A stretch of 28,228 bases of DNA, taken from NCBI RefSeq assembly GCF_000003605.2, contig NW_003123407.1, forward strand, positions 16,032-44,259, given 5' to 3'. The stretch's first letter is position 1; every line of letters begins with the position of its first letter. The position numbers and the translations under genes are program-made. The notes under the pieces are model-generated. The model saw only the letters and a program-made list of their open reading frames with translations, made no database searches and had not been told where the DNA came from. The stretch is from Saccoglossus kowalevskii (Eukaryota; Hemichordata; Enteropneusta; Harrimaniidae). This document shows positions 1 to 10,800 of this stretch, piece after piece.

Positions 1-423
1 GGGTTTTCCACTCAACGGTGCCCTCCAGAATAACAGCATTCCTCTGCAAGCAAGACCCCTGTATTCTTGCCATTGTGTTGCAGAAGCCATTGACTGTCAT
101 CAATTTCCACACCCTGGAACTGTGAGTTATCACCAGTGCACACTTCCCTAAGCAATCCCCTGTTTTAGTGAATTTATTTATTATATTTGTCTGTTCTTTG
201 TTTCTTGTAATTATTTTGAGACGTATTAAAGCCAAGAGCTTTAACTTGATATTTTTATGTATGTGTATTTCATTTCCAGTACTATTGTCTTGTGCTGTGA
301 CAATCGTATTACAAACTTTTTCCGGAAATGGTTTACATTGGGCAAGTTTCTTAGCCATTTTCAAGTCATCCATTCACTGATATCACTTTAGATAACATTA
401 CAAAAATCGTTTATTTACGAAGT
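1..423. other. Unassigned left edge, no supported gene
   Basis: The first ~150 bases are less AT-rich than the rest and stay open in one plus frame (stop TAA at 148-150) and in two minus frames, so they could be the edge of an exon or of a repeat that continues outside the window. Two cysteine-containing stretches appear in the plus frame, but I recognise no family. A small hydrophobic plus-strand reading frame at 168-380 starts in AT-rich sequence and has no support beyond being open. I call no gene here. Confidence 0.3.
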
Positions 424-1153
424 ATGTTGAAAGACAAAGCCGCGAGAACTGTCGGTGGTTTGACGCTGACGGACGATAACCTCTCACATGCGATCGCGCT
501 ACTAGAGGAAGTGTATAGACAAAGGCATCAAATTATTGACGTCCATATGACAGCGTTATGAAATTGAGGTAAGTAAACCCGTGGATGACGCGAACAGTTT
601 GAACTTCTATGACTCACTCAAGATTCACGTCAGAGAACTACAATCATTGAGGAAGGAGGCATTTTCCTATGGCAGAGATCATGGTAGTGCCGCCTGGACT
701 TTAACTGACCTCCGCATAGCATGACTATGTAAAATAGACACACTGCAAGCCCATAGACGGGATATTTACGATGAGCAATACATTGCAACCATAGTTAACC
801 CGGCGTTTCACACAACAGTACAGTCGACAAAAACAAGATACTCGTGTCGCGCTTCCAAGAAGCGCCATCATAGCGCTCTACACTACAACGCAAACAAGCC
901 TGAACGCTTATCTGTTCCTGAAATCACTTGACCTTGACCAAAGTTCCTTTGTAAGAATACCGTAATCGGACCCGTGTTGTTGCCGATATCAGTCGGGAAC
1001 TTAAGTCATATACACGCTGTTGTTCTTTTCGATGAAGGGGCATTCACAACAGAGAAATTAGTTCTCGAGCTGTCAGCGAAAACGACACTCCAGGCACTAT
1101 CAACATTCGGCGATAAAACGTCAATGTACACGCCATGGCACTTACGGTGTTAA
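424..1153 (+). mobile_element. BEL/Pao LTR retrotransposon relic (gag and protease pieces)
   Basis: Three open blocks on the plus strand are separated by stops and frame changes. Block 1 (424-561) reads as a helical gag segment. Block 2 (about 581-720) carries a Y-D-S-L-K-I-H-V-R-E-L pattern typical of the DUF1759 gag domain of BEL/Pao elements. Block 3 (968-1153) reads as the retropepsin-like protease region, with the active-site-like motif LFDEGA near 1028-1045 and a downstream LSTFG typical of this family. Stops at 559, 720 and 1151 and at least two frame changes show the element is dead. I find no reverse transcriptase, integrase or LTR around it, so only an internal fragment is left. The family assignment rests on motif memory, not on a search. 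Confidence 0.6.
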
Positions 1154-2556
1154 CCGAGAACAGTATTGTAACGAGAAATGGCCGAGAAAATTTTGATACC
1201 GTAGATACCTGGGGGAATTGTTCTACAAATATCCGATGACGCAAACTCTAAAATGTGTGGGGCTTGAAACTACATGTAATTGGAATTATAGAAAGTCCTG
1301 AACTGGCAAACGTATAAACTACGAATCGTATTGAGACACGATTCTGAGAGTCGACCAAAAGAAAAATACGACGATCGGTAAGCAATTAGGTGCACAAGTT
1401 TGGCATGTTGAATGTTTACGCCTGAGTCTGCTACTAGTCGCGGACTTTGAATTATCACTCCTAAATATCCGTACACATTGAGGTATGATTGATGAATGTA
1501 CAATCCAGTTTAAGCCGGTCATACTGAATCGCATGGTTAGATATTCTATCGTTGAATTCTTTAGTGAAACAGCTATCACATACGTAAACTGCAGACAAAT
1601 ATACTTTGCTATAAACACGGGCGCGTTTCCGTATACATCAAATTCATTGTTCTATTACCATGTGCTCTAAATAGGAAGATAGAAACGTTTAAATAGAAAC
1701 CGAAAATTATTCTATGATTCTGGTAATTGTGATCAACACCTTGTAGTGACTATAAACAAACAATACATCAAGTTAATCCTCATTGTCTATTTTTTTGTCG
1801 TTGCCATGGATATACAGTTCGGTGATAGATCATAATGTGAATAACGATTTTTCCCTGTGGCATATTCTATAAATAGATGCCAATTGGAAGAAAGCCAAGT
1901 ATATTTTAATATTTCCAATATTCTACTTCCCTTTTCGCTTGGGAAGTAAGTAACCCTGAGTACGATTTCACTGTTTCAAAATTGAATAAGGGTGTTAAGA
2001 TAATTTGAAAATAGTTATAGCATCAATATCATTCAGTTTTGAAACTCTGTAAGGACGTTTTAGGGACTGAAGTGTTCCTGATATATTTCAGATAACAAAG
2101 TGGTAACTACATTCGAGGCCGCTTTTGAATAAAAGCCAAATATAAGCTTGCACAGAACTACTGACAAAATTAGCTAGGAAAATGGTAACCTAAGAAATAA
2201 CGATGGTTCTTACCTCGGTCATCTAGTCTCATTACAGCCTATTAATATAATTTCTAATTAAAGACGGAAATTAAGTTCAGACCTTCGAGATTTATAAAAA
2301 AAAATGATTGATAAAAAACACTATGTAACACACCCTAAAATCAGTTTGTATCCGGATCAAATAGCAGATTTCGAATTTAAAGTGTTTCATGAAAATCAGG
2401 TGATGACAGTGAACAATTTTTTTGAAAAAAAAATGTGGAATATTGAATAAATAAATTGAATGATTGACCGATGTTAAACTGAAATAATTAATAATATTTA
2501 CATTATATACATGTGGCTGCATGTTGAAATATTAAATTCGACGCTGAATAAAATCG
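1154..2556. other. AT-rich intergenic and 3' flank of TNFSF gene A
   Basis: This stretch is AT-rich. The only reading frames are short and overlapping (1319-1618 minus, 1485-1670 plus, 2292-2522 minus), with no recognisable domain and with homopolymer-rich composition. The part next to 2556 must hold the 3' UTR of TNFSF gene A (minus strand). I see no canonical AATAAA on the minus strand close to the stop, so the polyadenylation site is not placed. Confidence 0.5.
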
Positions 2557-5500
2557 TCAAAGTTCATTGACTAAAAACATTCCCATGAATGTGGACTCTT
2601 GACGAAAATCCAGTGTTATTCCACTGCTTGGTAGATATGCTTTCATAAATATCTTGTCTCCTTTTCTGAGTTCAAATACACCGCCATGATAACTGCTGTA
2701 GTAGAGATCTGGTGTCTTCTCGATTCCTTCTGCCCGACCACTTTTCATTAAAGTGATGGGATCAGGATAAGCACCGGTTTCTGGTAATTATAAATATATA
2801 CACACTTTTTTGAACAAGAGTAACACAGGTGATTGATTGTTCATTTCAATAACGATTCCCATTTAGCGATCGTATATCAATATATGCATTTAATTATTCG
2901 TATGTAAGTAAATCTTTCCGATAGGTTAATTTTGTGGATGGGGTTTATAGTGAGCGAAACATGTTATTAGGAAACGTTTTGTAGAAATTCGAAAATCGTA
3001 CGAATCGGAAATCAGGATAAAATAGAACAACGTGACATAAAGACAATTTCTTCGAGTGCATATACATACCGAGTACAGTATAATGCAAATATTCGTTCCA
3101 ATTTGAATACTCCCGATCTTCTCGTTCATCCTGGAAATATGCCTGCAGAAATATTTCAAAAGTGTGCATTTATGAGTACTTAGTTAAGCACGAATAATTC
3201 ATCAGTCTACCAATCTTATATCAGTAACTCACCTGGCTGTAGATATGATAGATTCCATGTTTTGGTGCTACCATGCACATCCCAATATCATGCGTGGTGA
3301 TCCCCGATTTTAGTGCGATTCCACTTTTTACTTGCCACGGTCCAACTATGGTCATTCCTGTATTCGTTTTTCCTTCAAACACTTTATCTATTTTAGAAGA
3401 CATGACATTAATACGTAATAAAACATAATAGAAAATCAATACACTTAGAATGTAACTTCCATGCATAACATGGCTAATCAACTAATCCGACCAAAGATGT
3501 GGATTTGGTATTGGCACTGAGTGGAGTTGAAAGGAGCACATAAATATGATATTCAGTGCGTTGTTGAGAGTATATTGAGTACGTTATGGGTATGAATACC
3601 AGTACGAGTGGTTCCATACCCTGCTTGGCCAACTTCTCTTATCAAAAATTCCAACCGTGACATCCGGCTAAGCTCAAAGTTCAGAAATACCTGTCATTAA
3701 ATATCAACAAATATTCCCCGTATAAAACAACTGTGAAGCTTACATATCCACAAAGAGACAACAGACAATGTGTGGAAATGTACACACAGCAAGAACAATG
3801 AGTCACTTGATCAAAAATCAAGATCATCTAAAAAGATAAATTCTGACTTTAATATCAAATTGATATATCGATGATGTGTTTTTCCTGAAAAATTTTAAAT
3901 GTTGCGATTATATACAATTCCAACTGAAAATGAAATCAAGAAAATGGCAAAATCATTATTCGACTTCAAATTAGCTTGCTTCAAATGGAATGTCACGGAT
4001 GCGAAGACATCAAATAGCAGAACACACAGAGAAATAGCATAGCGGAATTGCATGTCTAGGTATTCCATATGGTGGAATGACATATCGTTTTGCGAAATTG
4101 CGATACAAATAATCGAATCTGCCATTGTAGAATGACATGGCATATTCTAATTTTGGCAGGAATACCATGCCATATACAACCTATAGATCACCTAAAAACT
4201 TAGAGGCGTACCAATGTTTGTCTAAGACATTACTTGGCAGCCATCTTCGTCCTTGACAAAATCGACTATTAAAACATCGTTTTAACAGCTTCGGTCGTAC
4301 GAATGTCCCGATAATTGCACGGGACGTTCGTAACGCTATTGGCAAGAAGACGCAGGTTTCTTGCATATTGTCACAAAAAACTACTTAAAACAACTCTAGA
4401 GTTAATGTGGAGCCGGAAACCTCGCAAAGCATGAAATATTTACTGGCTATTTATTACCATAGTTGTATAAAAATATATGATTAAGTTAAAGAAATGTACT
4501 TAGTACCCCCATGAATCAAATCTCACTTACTGGAATAGAATCTTCCATAACCACTTGTTAGATGAATTGCAGCGGTTCTCGTACGAGCTGTTCCATGAGA
4601 TTCACTAATATTACTCAAATTTGAACGTGGCATTAGTGCTGTTAGCTCGTCTATTTCCAGACGTATATCTGTAATTTGAGAAACACTATCGTCTTATTAA
4701 ATGAGCCGGTTAATTTTAAAACAATGACTGTATGGTGTTAAACATCTACAGTTACATCTACAGTGTAGTCACTTAGGAAAATCATAGAAAACTATCAAGA
4801 CCAATCGATTAGCGGGACAGGTTACATTATTTCGGTCTCTTACCAGCCATTTGGTTACTAATTTCAATGTACCCCAGTGCTTTCATGGCATTTTCAATAA
4901 TCTGTGGAGAAAAACAATTATTATATATAAACTTACATATTTTGGTGTTGCACGTATTCCTCGAAACACGATAAAATTGGTTGAACGATTAGTTTACATA
5001 AATAATACGCATCTATTGTACGACTTGTAATTTCTTCATGAGTAATTCAATGTATACCACGTGATAATGGAATGATCATTCTCTTGACTGTATTTGCCGA
5101 AAAACAACCATCGGGCTCAACAATAGCACAATCGTTAAGGGTTCCAACTGTTGTAGTTAATGTTTTCAACATTCAAGGACGAGGTCTTTCTCCTCGCAAT
5201 ATAGACGTAACGAAACTGAAGCTGTACAGTGCTAGGTACAAGATAGTATTTCCAATAACGGTTTACATGTGATGTAGCTAAAACAATGCTTATGAATACA
5301 ACTGGGGTGATGTACACCCTGCAAGTCAATGCAAGTGTGGCTGGTTTACACTCAACATTACAAATGGTTTACCAACGATGGTACAAAAGTAACATACATG
5401 AAGAAAGACAATTCCCTCAGACCAGATATGTAAATCAACACCCACATTTCACAATCCTTACTTTCGTAGAGAATAAAAATAGTAGTATTTACCATATGCA

Positions 5501-5744
5501 ATAAGTTCTGGTCCACATCACAGCATTCACGCTCAATCTTGATAACTTCTTCAAGTGCAGAATTGTTATTTTCGTGATTTAACTGTGCAATTTCCCTCTC
5601 AATAATTGATATTTGTTGATTCAACTTAACAACATAGATCGTAATACCGAATGGATATATAACCAAAATGAGCACGTACGCATACAGTATCAGAACTGCG
5701 TAACTACAAGTAATTCGTCCGTTTGTATTATTCGTATCACTCAT
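2557..5744 (-). CDS. TNF superfamily ligand, gene A (six coding exons)
   Basis: Predicted type II membrane ligand of the TNF superfamily. Exons on the minus strand: 5744-5493, 4901-4844, 4668-4531, 3387-3233, 3142-3070, 2780-2557 (stop). All introns are GT-AG with phases 0,1,1,0,1; the total of 900 bases encodes 299 aa. Residues ~1-14 are the cytoplasmic tail, ~15-38 the membrane segment (contains VIYPFGITIYVV), ~39-70 a heptad-like stalk with C74-C75 after it. N120-L-S and N123-I-S are glycosylation sequons just before the TNF homology domain (~135-299). Domain hallmarks: AAIHLTSG, IVGPWQ, GIYHIYSQ, YPDPITLMKSG, and GGVFELRKGDKIF then TFMGMFLV at the C terminus. Family knowledge predicts a homotrimer binding a TNF-receptor-family protein. 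I start at the Met coded at 5742-5744 because it aligns with gene B; an in-frame upstream Met at 5790-5792 would add 16 residues. The specific TNFSF subfamily is not assignable by eye. Confidence 0.9.
3388..4530 (-). other. Intron 3 of TNFSF gene A
   Basis: This 1143-bp intron lies between the exon ending in GYGRFYS and the exon starting with KVFEGK. The splice sites are clean: donor GTAAGTGAGA next to 4531 and an acceptor ending in AAATAG next to 3387. It holds no convincing coding sequence. Its one notable structure is the hairpin at 4296-4335, listed separately. Confidence 0.75.
4296..4335. repeat. Strong hairpin in intron 3 of gene A
   Basis: The arms ACGAATGTCCCG (ending at 4310) and CGGGACGTTCGT (from 4320) pair over 13 positions with one G-T wobble around a 9-base loop. 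Two more pairs follow after a one-base bulge. It could be a transposon-end remnant or a structured RNA element; nothing in the sequence decides. Confidence 0.5.
4902..5492 (-). other. Intron 1 of TNFSF gene A
   Basis: This 591-bp phase-0 intron follows the exon that encodes the cytoplasmic tail, membrane segment and stalk. Donor ATG|GTAAATAC ends exon 1 at 5493; acceptor CTCCACAG precedes exon 2 at 4901. Plus-strand reading frames inside it (5072-5272, 5286-5504) are unrelated to the gene and show no domain. Confidence 0.7.
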
Positions 5745-6105
5745 AATGCTCTTGCTATATATGGGAAACAGCTTTAGGTAAAGGTGTACCACACAGACTG
5801 GTGGATTTACTATCTTTGTTTCCCGTTTATATTAGCCCAATGAAAAAAATCTGCATAGCATGGCTTCAAAGATTAATTTAGCTATTTTAGCTAGATTCGA
5901 AACCAAGATAAGAAATACAATGGTATTTAAGTGCTGACCTATTGGACTTTGGACATGTATGTTTAAGAAGAAGTAATGTTGTACAGTGGTGCGTGACTTA
6001 GCTATGTGGAACGTCTTGTGACGTAGCTCTGCCCTCGAGTATACACTTAACGTGACAGGTATATCTTAGCAGTACCATATTGAATCTCATACTCACTACT
6101 ACTCA
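5745..6105 (-). promoter_or_regulatory. Probable promoter and 5' flank of TNFSF gene A
   Basis: On the minus strand a TATA-like ATATAAA lies at 5826-5832, about 82 bases upstream of the chosen start codon. It would place transcription start near 5800 and give a 5' leader of about 55 bases. An ATTGG (reverse CCAAT) sits just upstream of it. No NF-kB-like decamer was obvious. The rest of the stretch to 6105 shows no gene. This is inference from position and motif only. Confidence 0.35.
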
Positions 6106-7680
6106 GTCCCCATCTAGTCCGTCTGGCGCTTGTGGCGAAACAAGAATTTCCATCTGGCTCTGCCAGCTGCTATCCTGGGGGCAGTTTCAAGGGACAGTCT
6201 CTTACTTCTGACCTCTTTTTTCTATTGTTTTTCTTCAGGTTTCTCTTGACCGACCTCGGTTTCTCCTCCCTTGAGGCATCTAATATAATGGTTTTCTTTG
6301 GAGAGAAGATGATGGCATGCGGCACACATGTCCCAGCCATCTCCATTGTCGGATTTGGATAGTTTCTTTAATTCATGTTGTTGCTGTTCTTTCACAGAGG
6401 TTTTCATTTGTGATGCTTTTGGCCAGAATATCCTAAAGAATGCTATGTAGGCACTTATTTCGGAACACTTCTAACTTTCTTTCGAAGGAGGAAGTGGTTT
6501 TCCAACACTCTGAACATACTCCGTTGCAGTGTTGTTCCTCAGGACCTTCGTCTTCTTTTCCTTGACTGTTAGGCCGACAGTACTGGTTATCTGGCTGAGG
6601 CTGTCATTCTTTTGCTGTGCATCTTGGTATCGGTGTGAAAGTAATGCTTTATCACCAACGTAATCCAAGTCTTCCATGACTGGGGTGGGGGTTCAATGCA
6701 TTCCTCTACACTTTCCTTTAGTGCTATGTCGCATCACCCAGTCAATTGCTAGGGAGAACAGTAGAGGCGATAGACTGCATCCTTGTTTAACTCCGGTTTC
6801 TACCCTGGAAGATTTGGACAGCTCATTGTTGTGAATGACACAGCATTCAAAGTTCTTGTATCATGGATCATGTTGACCAGCTTCTTTGTAATACCATAGT
6901 GTCTCAAGATCAGCTAGAGAGAGTTGCGATGAAGTCTGTCAAATGCCTGCTTGAAATCTATGAATGTAATGTAGAGTGAGCTGTTCCATTCACTTGATTG
7001 CTCCAGTATTTGGCGCAGAACAAAGATGTGATTTATGCAGGACCTTCCTTTCCTGGAACCTGCTTGCTCTTCTCGTAGTATGGTGTCTACTGCTGCCTTA
7101 ATACTTAATGACGTGGCAGAGAATTGTGCTTGTGAGCGAAAGTAGGGTGATGCCTTTCCAATTGTTGCAGTCCCCAAGGTTTCCTTTCTTGGGTAGTTTA
7201 ATGATGATACCTGTTTTCGAGTCATCTGGTGCTGCTCACTGTTCCATATGTTCTGAAGGATGGAGGATGTGAGGTGTATCTTTAACTTTCACCTCCAGCA
7301 TTTCTGGACATATGACATCCTATCCTGGGGCCTTTCCCTTCTTTAGTTTTTGGATGGCCTCTTCGACTTCCCCCCCACTGTTATTTTTCTTCCATGTTTA
7401 TATCTAGGTCCTATTCTGCTTCATTGATATCAGCAGTAGCAAATGGATCTGGCTGGTTAAAGATTTCTTGAAAGAGCTTTCCAGCTTGTCCGCTCTGATG
7501 TGGTCATAGTTCCATCTCTAGCTTTCACTGGAACATCCTGGGAGTGACCTTGAACCTTTTTGATGTGCAGCAAACTCTGGACAGCTTCTCTCCTTTTGCC
7601 AGGTAGATGTATATTTTTTGTTGTCGTTTCTGTAGCGTAGAAGGTTTTACGGGGTGGGGTTGCTAACCCCACGCCCAACC
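6106..7680 (-). mobile_element. Dead non-LTR retrotransposon (LINE) reverse transcriptase
   Basis: Read on the minus strand, fragments appear in family order. About 7500-7600 reads VKARDGTMTTSE; 7290-7380 reads AIQKLKKGKAPG; 7030-7090 reads EEQAGSRKGRSC; 6945-6980 reads FIDFKQAFD, with the first catalytic Asp block kept. At 6729-6800 is GVKQGCSLSPLLFSL, and at 6620-6677 LDYVGDKALLSH. The last replaces the usual FADD box: the first Asp of the pair is Gly (codon 6654-6656), so the polymerase centre is broken. The frame changes at least five times. A loose tail match (RWKFLFRHKR) near 6120-6160 suggests the 3' end. The endonuclease half is missing, as expected of a 5'-truncated copy. It resembles endonuclease-reverse-transcriptase LINEs common in marine invertebrates; the clade is not certain. 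Confidence 0.8.
7651..7676. repeat. GC-rich hairpin at the 5' end of the LINE relic
   Basis: GTGGGGTT (7654-7661) pairs perfectly with AACCCCAC (7665-7672) around a GCT triloop. After a one-base bulge, GGG (7651-7653) pairs with CCC (7674-7676). It sits where the LINE-like reading ends on its 5' side, so it may belong to the element's own 5' region. Confidence 0.5.
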
Positions 7681-8261
7681 CTCCTCCTTTCTAATCCTGG
7701 CTTGGGACCGACCATGGTCCAAGTGGAATAGACAATATAAATGTACTTACAACTGAAACAAGACAAGTGGAAGAGTTTAGATGATATCTCCATCGAGTTC
7801 TCCTGTAATGCTGTTATAATACTCCATATAGAAAATGATTTACTAAATAATGCTCTATTTGTAAGAAGCGCCATCTAGAGAGTATACTCACTTCATTCCC
7901 ATTTGTATTTGAAGTAATCTTGTGATAATAGTAGCATATTCTAATAGAATATATCTGTATTATATGTTATGGCTTATGAACAGCAATACTCCCCCACAAT
8001 TAATGATAGAGTTATTTAGACAATAAACTAAGCGATGTGGCAACTTATCAAACACTTACCAATCAATAAACCAAGATTTTCTGCTTTGGTGCACATCTGC
8101 CATAATAGTACATTATGCCACTACAACGGATGCGTTATATCCTCTACCAGATACCCACGCTTGCCGTTTATAACCTCTATATGTTAGATTCATTATGTAT
8201 TAATACCTTATATTAAAATATGTTTGGATATTTAGAGTAATAAGAAATTGACACTCCCGGT
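7681..8261. other. Intergenic, no gene seen
   Basis: AT-rich sequence with no domain-bearing frame. A minus-strand reading frame at 7647-7874 only overlaps the LINE edge. One CTCF-like core (GCGCCATCTAGAG, minus orientation) lies at 7866-7881. Confidence 0.5.
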
Positions 8262-8425
8262 TCGGTTAGACTTAAAATACACCACGAATATTTACTTTAA
8301 GATATAATTGTTGGTATGTGTTGGTTCTTGGATATTTCATCTTCGTCGTCCTGGACTTCGTGCAGTAATTCGAACCTCCCAGACATCGAAAATGCCTTTG
8401 CTTCATTATTTGCTTAGGTATGTGC
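8262..8425 (+). repeat. Dispersed repeat family R1, copy 1
   Basis: About 160 bases match 10633-10800 in the same orientation, including GGTATGTGTTGGTTCTTG and an AGTAATTCGAAC block, with scattered substitutions and small indels. The pair brackets the ~305-bp tandem array at 9740-10565, so the two copies may be parts of one larger disrupted element. No transposase is visible between them. Confidence 0.65.
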
Positions 8426-8465
8426 TCTGTAACTTACTGCACATGAATCTAAAAACGTTAGCTAA

Positions 8466-8831
8466 TCAAACAAAAAGTACGTTCAATGTCTGCATATTTT
8501 CGTAGCATAAAAACGATTTATTCTCTTGCTTACTGTGGCACTCACAAACCAACTGATTTCCATTCCCCTCAAGAGTCAAAATGGTATGTGCCTCCATTTT
8601 ACGCCACGACACGAAAAGTCTTTTTTGCTTGACGTGTTCATTTGCCTTCAATTGCGTTTCAGTGGCTGTCACAGTCGTATTCTGAGTCTTGTCAATAACA
8701 TTTTGGTACAAATTCACGTAGATATCGCTGAGAAATCTCAAATTTTCTACTAAAGCTAATTTGCATAACACTGTTTTTGTCCTTGGTCGCCATATTGGAC
8801 ACCGCTTATAACTAGGGAAATTCACTCGCAT
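8466..8831 (-). CDS. Unassigned 121-codon reading frame, doubtful
   Basis: This is the longest uninterrupted frame outside the recognised genes (121 codons, ATG to stop). It contains a Thr/Gln-rich middle and a late CECHSKQ segment, but no signal peptide, membrane segment or domain that I recognise. It borders repeat R1 and is opposed by a plus-strand frame of 75 codons, so it may be a transposon fragment or chance. I list it only because of its length. Confidence 0.15.
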   Translation of the reverse strand: MRVNFPSYKRCPIWRPRTKTVLCKLALVENLRFLSDIYVNLYQNVIDKTQNTTVTATETQLKANEHVKQKRLFVSWRKMEAHTILTLEGNGNQLVCECHSKQENKSFLCYENMQTLNVLFV

Positions 8832-9739
8832 TGAATTGCGTTCTGCACTTTCTCATACATAAAGACGGTTTTTATCCTCGATTATTGAAATCAAAATATA
8901 ATTGAGGTAGCTATTTTTCGCTTGGAAAGGTATTCACGCTAAATTTTGGATTTGGCAAATAGTCTCTCACCCTTTGGTTATTACACAGGTACTGTAGTTA
9001 TTACAGGTATCATTGATTTTTCGCCGACGGAATGATTCACTTTCCAAATGTTGACCTTGACCTTTTTTCGCTCGAAAGGCAAAGGCGATAAGACTAGATT
9101 CTCAATGACGCAGGTCGTTTGGATCGGACAATTTATTTTGTTTCGAATTCGTTGTACGCTTAGAAACATGGCAGTTGTTTTCTGGTAATATATAACATGT
9201 TCTGTTCCAATAAAGGATGTTGATATACATACAAATTCCTTACTAAAACATTTCCTGTACTCTCTAAAATTTGACAATGCCACTAGCCCAAGATAGACCT
9301 CCTGTTCGACACGTTGTTGAATGTTCGCGTCACTGTACGTAAAAACACACTCTCGGACTTGACACTTTTAAAGTTCAGACCATTAAGCAAAAAACTATTT
9401 ACTATTATTTTTTTTTACTATTCTGACGTGTTCTGGGCTGTATATAACAGTCAGACACTGACAAGTAAGTAAGTACTAGTAAACAGACCGGGGAATACTC
9501 AATACAAGTCGGTAGGCTGGTTGGCGATCCGCTCCGCTCAATGTTCGCAAAAATCATTCAGTCTTTAGAAGTCACTTAATTTATAATATTACTAGGACGT
9601 ATTCTGCTGTCACATTTATTATTTCCAATCATTTCGCGAAAGTATTTTCTAAAATGATAGGCAGCATTTACAGTTCATACAAAGTTGCATTGGGATTAGG
9701 TTGATACAGTGTAACAGTGTCGGCGCCAATGCGCAAAGT
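8832..9739. other. Intergenic, no gene seen
   Basis: Only short overlapping frames occur (for example 8981-9283 minus, 100 codons), with no recognisable motif. No RNA gene or clear repeat boundary was found. Confidence 0.45.
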
Positions 9740-10565
9740 AGCCAAAATAAAAAGCATGATCATTTGAACAATGCTAATACAAAACTGGTAGGTGGTAATA
9801 AATTTGGGGCGAAAGTATTCAAAAATCAGTTTTTGGCTGTTGCAATAGCAGTGGTGGGCAGGATTGTTTTCCAATCAGTGACAGTACGACCTACATGTCA
9901 AGTATGAACAATATCAGCCAAGCCAAAAAATCACAGGAGTTAAATAAAAGCCGTTGCTGGTGTAAAGTTACCCAAATGTTGGAGTAAATTTTCTCGGTAA
10001 TGAAAATAAACATAAAAAAACAAGATTTTTTGCCCACATTCAAGCTGAGTAGAATGAGTTACGTCCGTGCTTTTTAATGCTAGAAATGTAGGGTGTGATA
10101 CATTTGGCGCGAAGGTATTCAAAAAATCAGTTTTTGGCTGTTACCATGAAAACGGTGGGCCAGAATTTTTTTTCAGATTTAACAACCTAACTAGAGTGAA
10201 GGTGTTACTTGCTTCAAATCGGGCGGAAAAAAAATCACAGAAGAGTTCAAAAGCCATTCCTGGTGAATGGTTACCCCAACTTTGGGGTCAAATTTTTCAG
10301 TAATGAAAAAAGATGACAAAAATTCAAATAGTTTGTGCCCACACTCAAGCTGAGTAGAAAGAGCTATGTCTAAGGTATGTTATCCTAAATTTGTAGGAGG
10401 AGATACATTTGGTGCGAAGCTATCCGAAAATCAGTTTTTTGGCTGTTGCTATGGCAACGGTTGGCCAACATTTTTTTTTTAGATTTTTTCTAATAGGTGT
10501 AACCTACATGCCAAGTGTGAGCGAAACCGGCCAAGCCAAATAAATTACACAAGAACTAATACGTG
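9740..10565 (+). repeat. Tandem array, ~305-bp unit, three imperfect copies
   Basis: Copies start near 9740, 10041 and 10346; the last is truncated. Each contains, in order, a CAAGCTGAGTAGA block (degenerate in copy 1), a GATACATTTGGCGCGAAG-like block, ATCAGTTTTTTGGCTGTTG, then GGCCAA plus a T-run. The first two also carry a late block with AAAAATCACAG. At the same place in each copy sits an imperfect 14-base palindrome; in copy 3 (10445-10458) it is GTTGCTATGGCAAC, a near-perfect RFX X-box. Copies 1 (9839-9852) and 2 (10140-10153) are degraded versions. Short frames within it are by-products of the repeat. Confidence 0.8.
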
Positions 10566-10632
10566 AAAACACTGGAAATCTCACACACAGACACACACAA
10601 ACCTACAAATGTGATTTTAAGAGCAATCCTAG

Positions 10633-10800
10633 CGGTTCTAATGGACTTTAAAATACATCACAAATATTCACTTTTGAGATATGATTTTTGGTATGTGTTG
10701 GTTCTTGAATATTTCAGCTTCGTCGCCCTGTACTTCATTTAGTAATTCGAACTTCCCTAATTTCGACATCAAAAATGCCTTGGCTTAATTGTTTGCTGAG
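10633..10800 (+). repeat. Dispersed repeat family R1, copy 2
   Basis: Same-orientation partner of 8262-8425. Shared blocks include AAAATACATCACAAATATT-like sequence, GGTATGTGTTGGTTCTTG, AATATTTCAGCTTCGTCG and AGTAATTCGAAC. It follows the tandem array after a short CA-rich run (about 10584-10601). Confidence 0.65.

Noticed and set aside
168-380. Small hydrophobic plus-strand frame (70 codons)
   Set aside because: AT-rich sequence readily gives hydrophobic frames; no domain, splice context or repeat family supports it.
2926-3169. Two overlapping 74-77 codon minus frames
   Set aside because: They only contain the 73-base exon 5 of gene A plus intron read-through.
5742-5792. Upstream Met of gene A at 5790-5792 as the start
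   Set aside because: It would add 16 residues with no counterpart in gene B; the Met at 5742-5744 aligns the tails and lies at a sensible distance from the TATA-like site. The longer form remains possible.
6132-6362. 76-codon plus frame
   Set aside because: Antisense shadow of the LINE 3' region; composition mirrors the minus-strand element.
8350-8375. tRNA-derived SINE B-box (GGTTCGAATTAC on the minus strand)
   Set aside because: No A-box at the right distance and no cloverleaf; the repeat R1 copy at 10740 does not improve the match.
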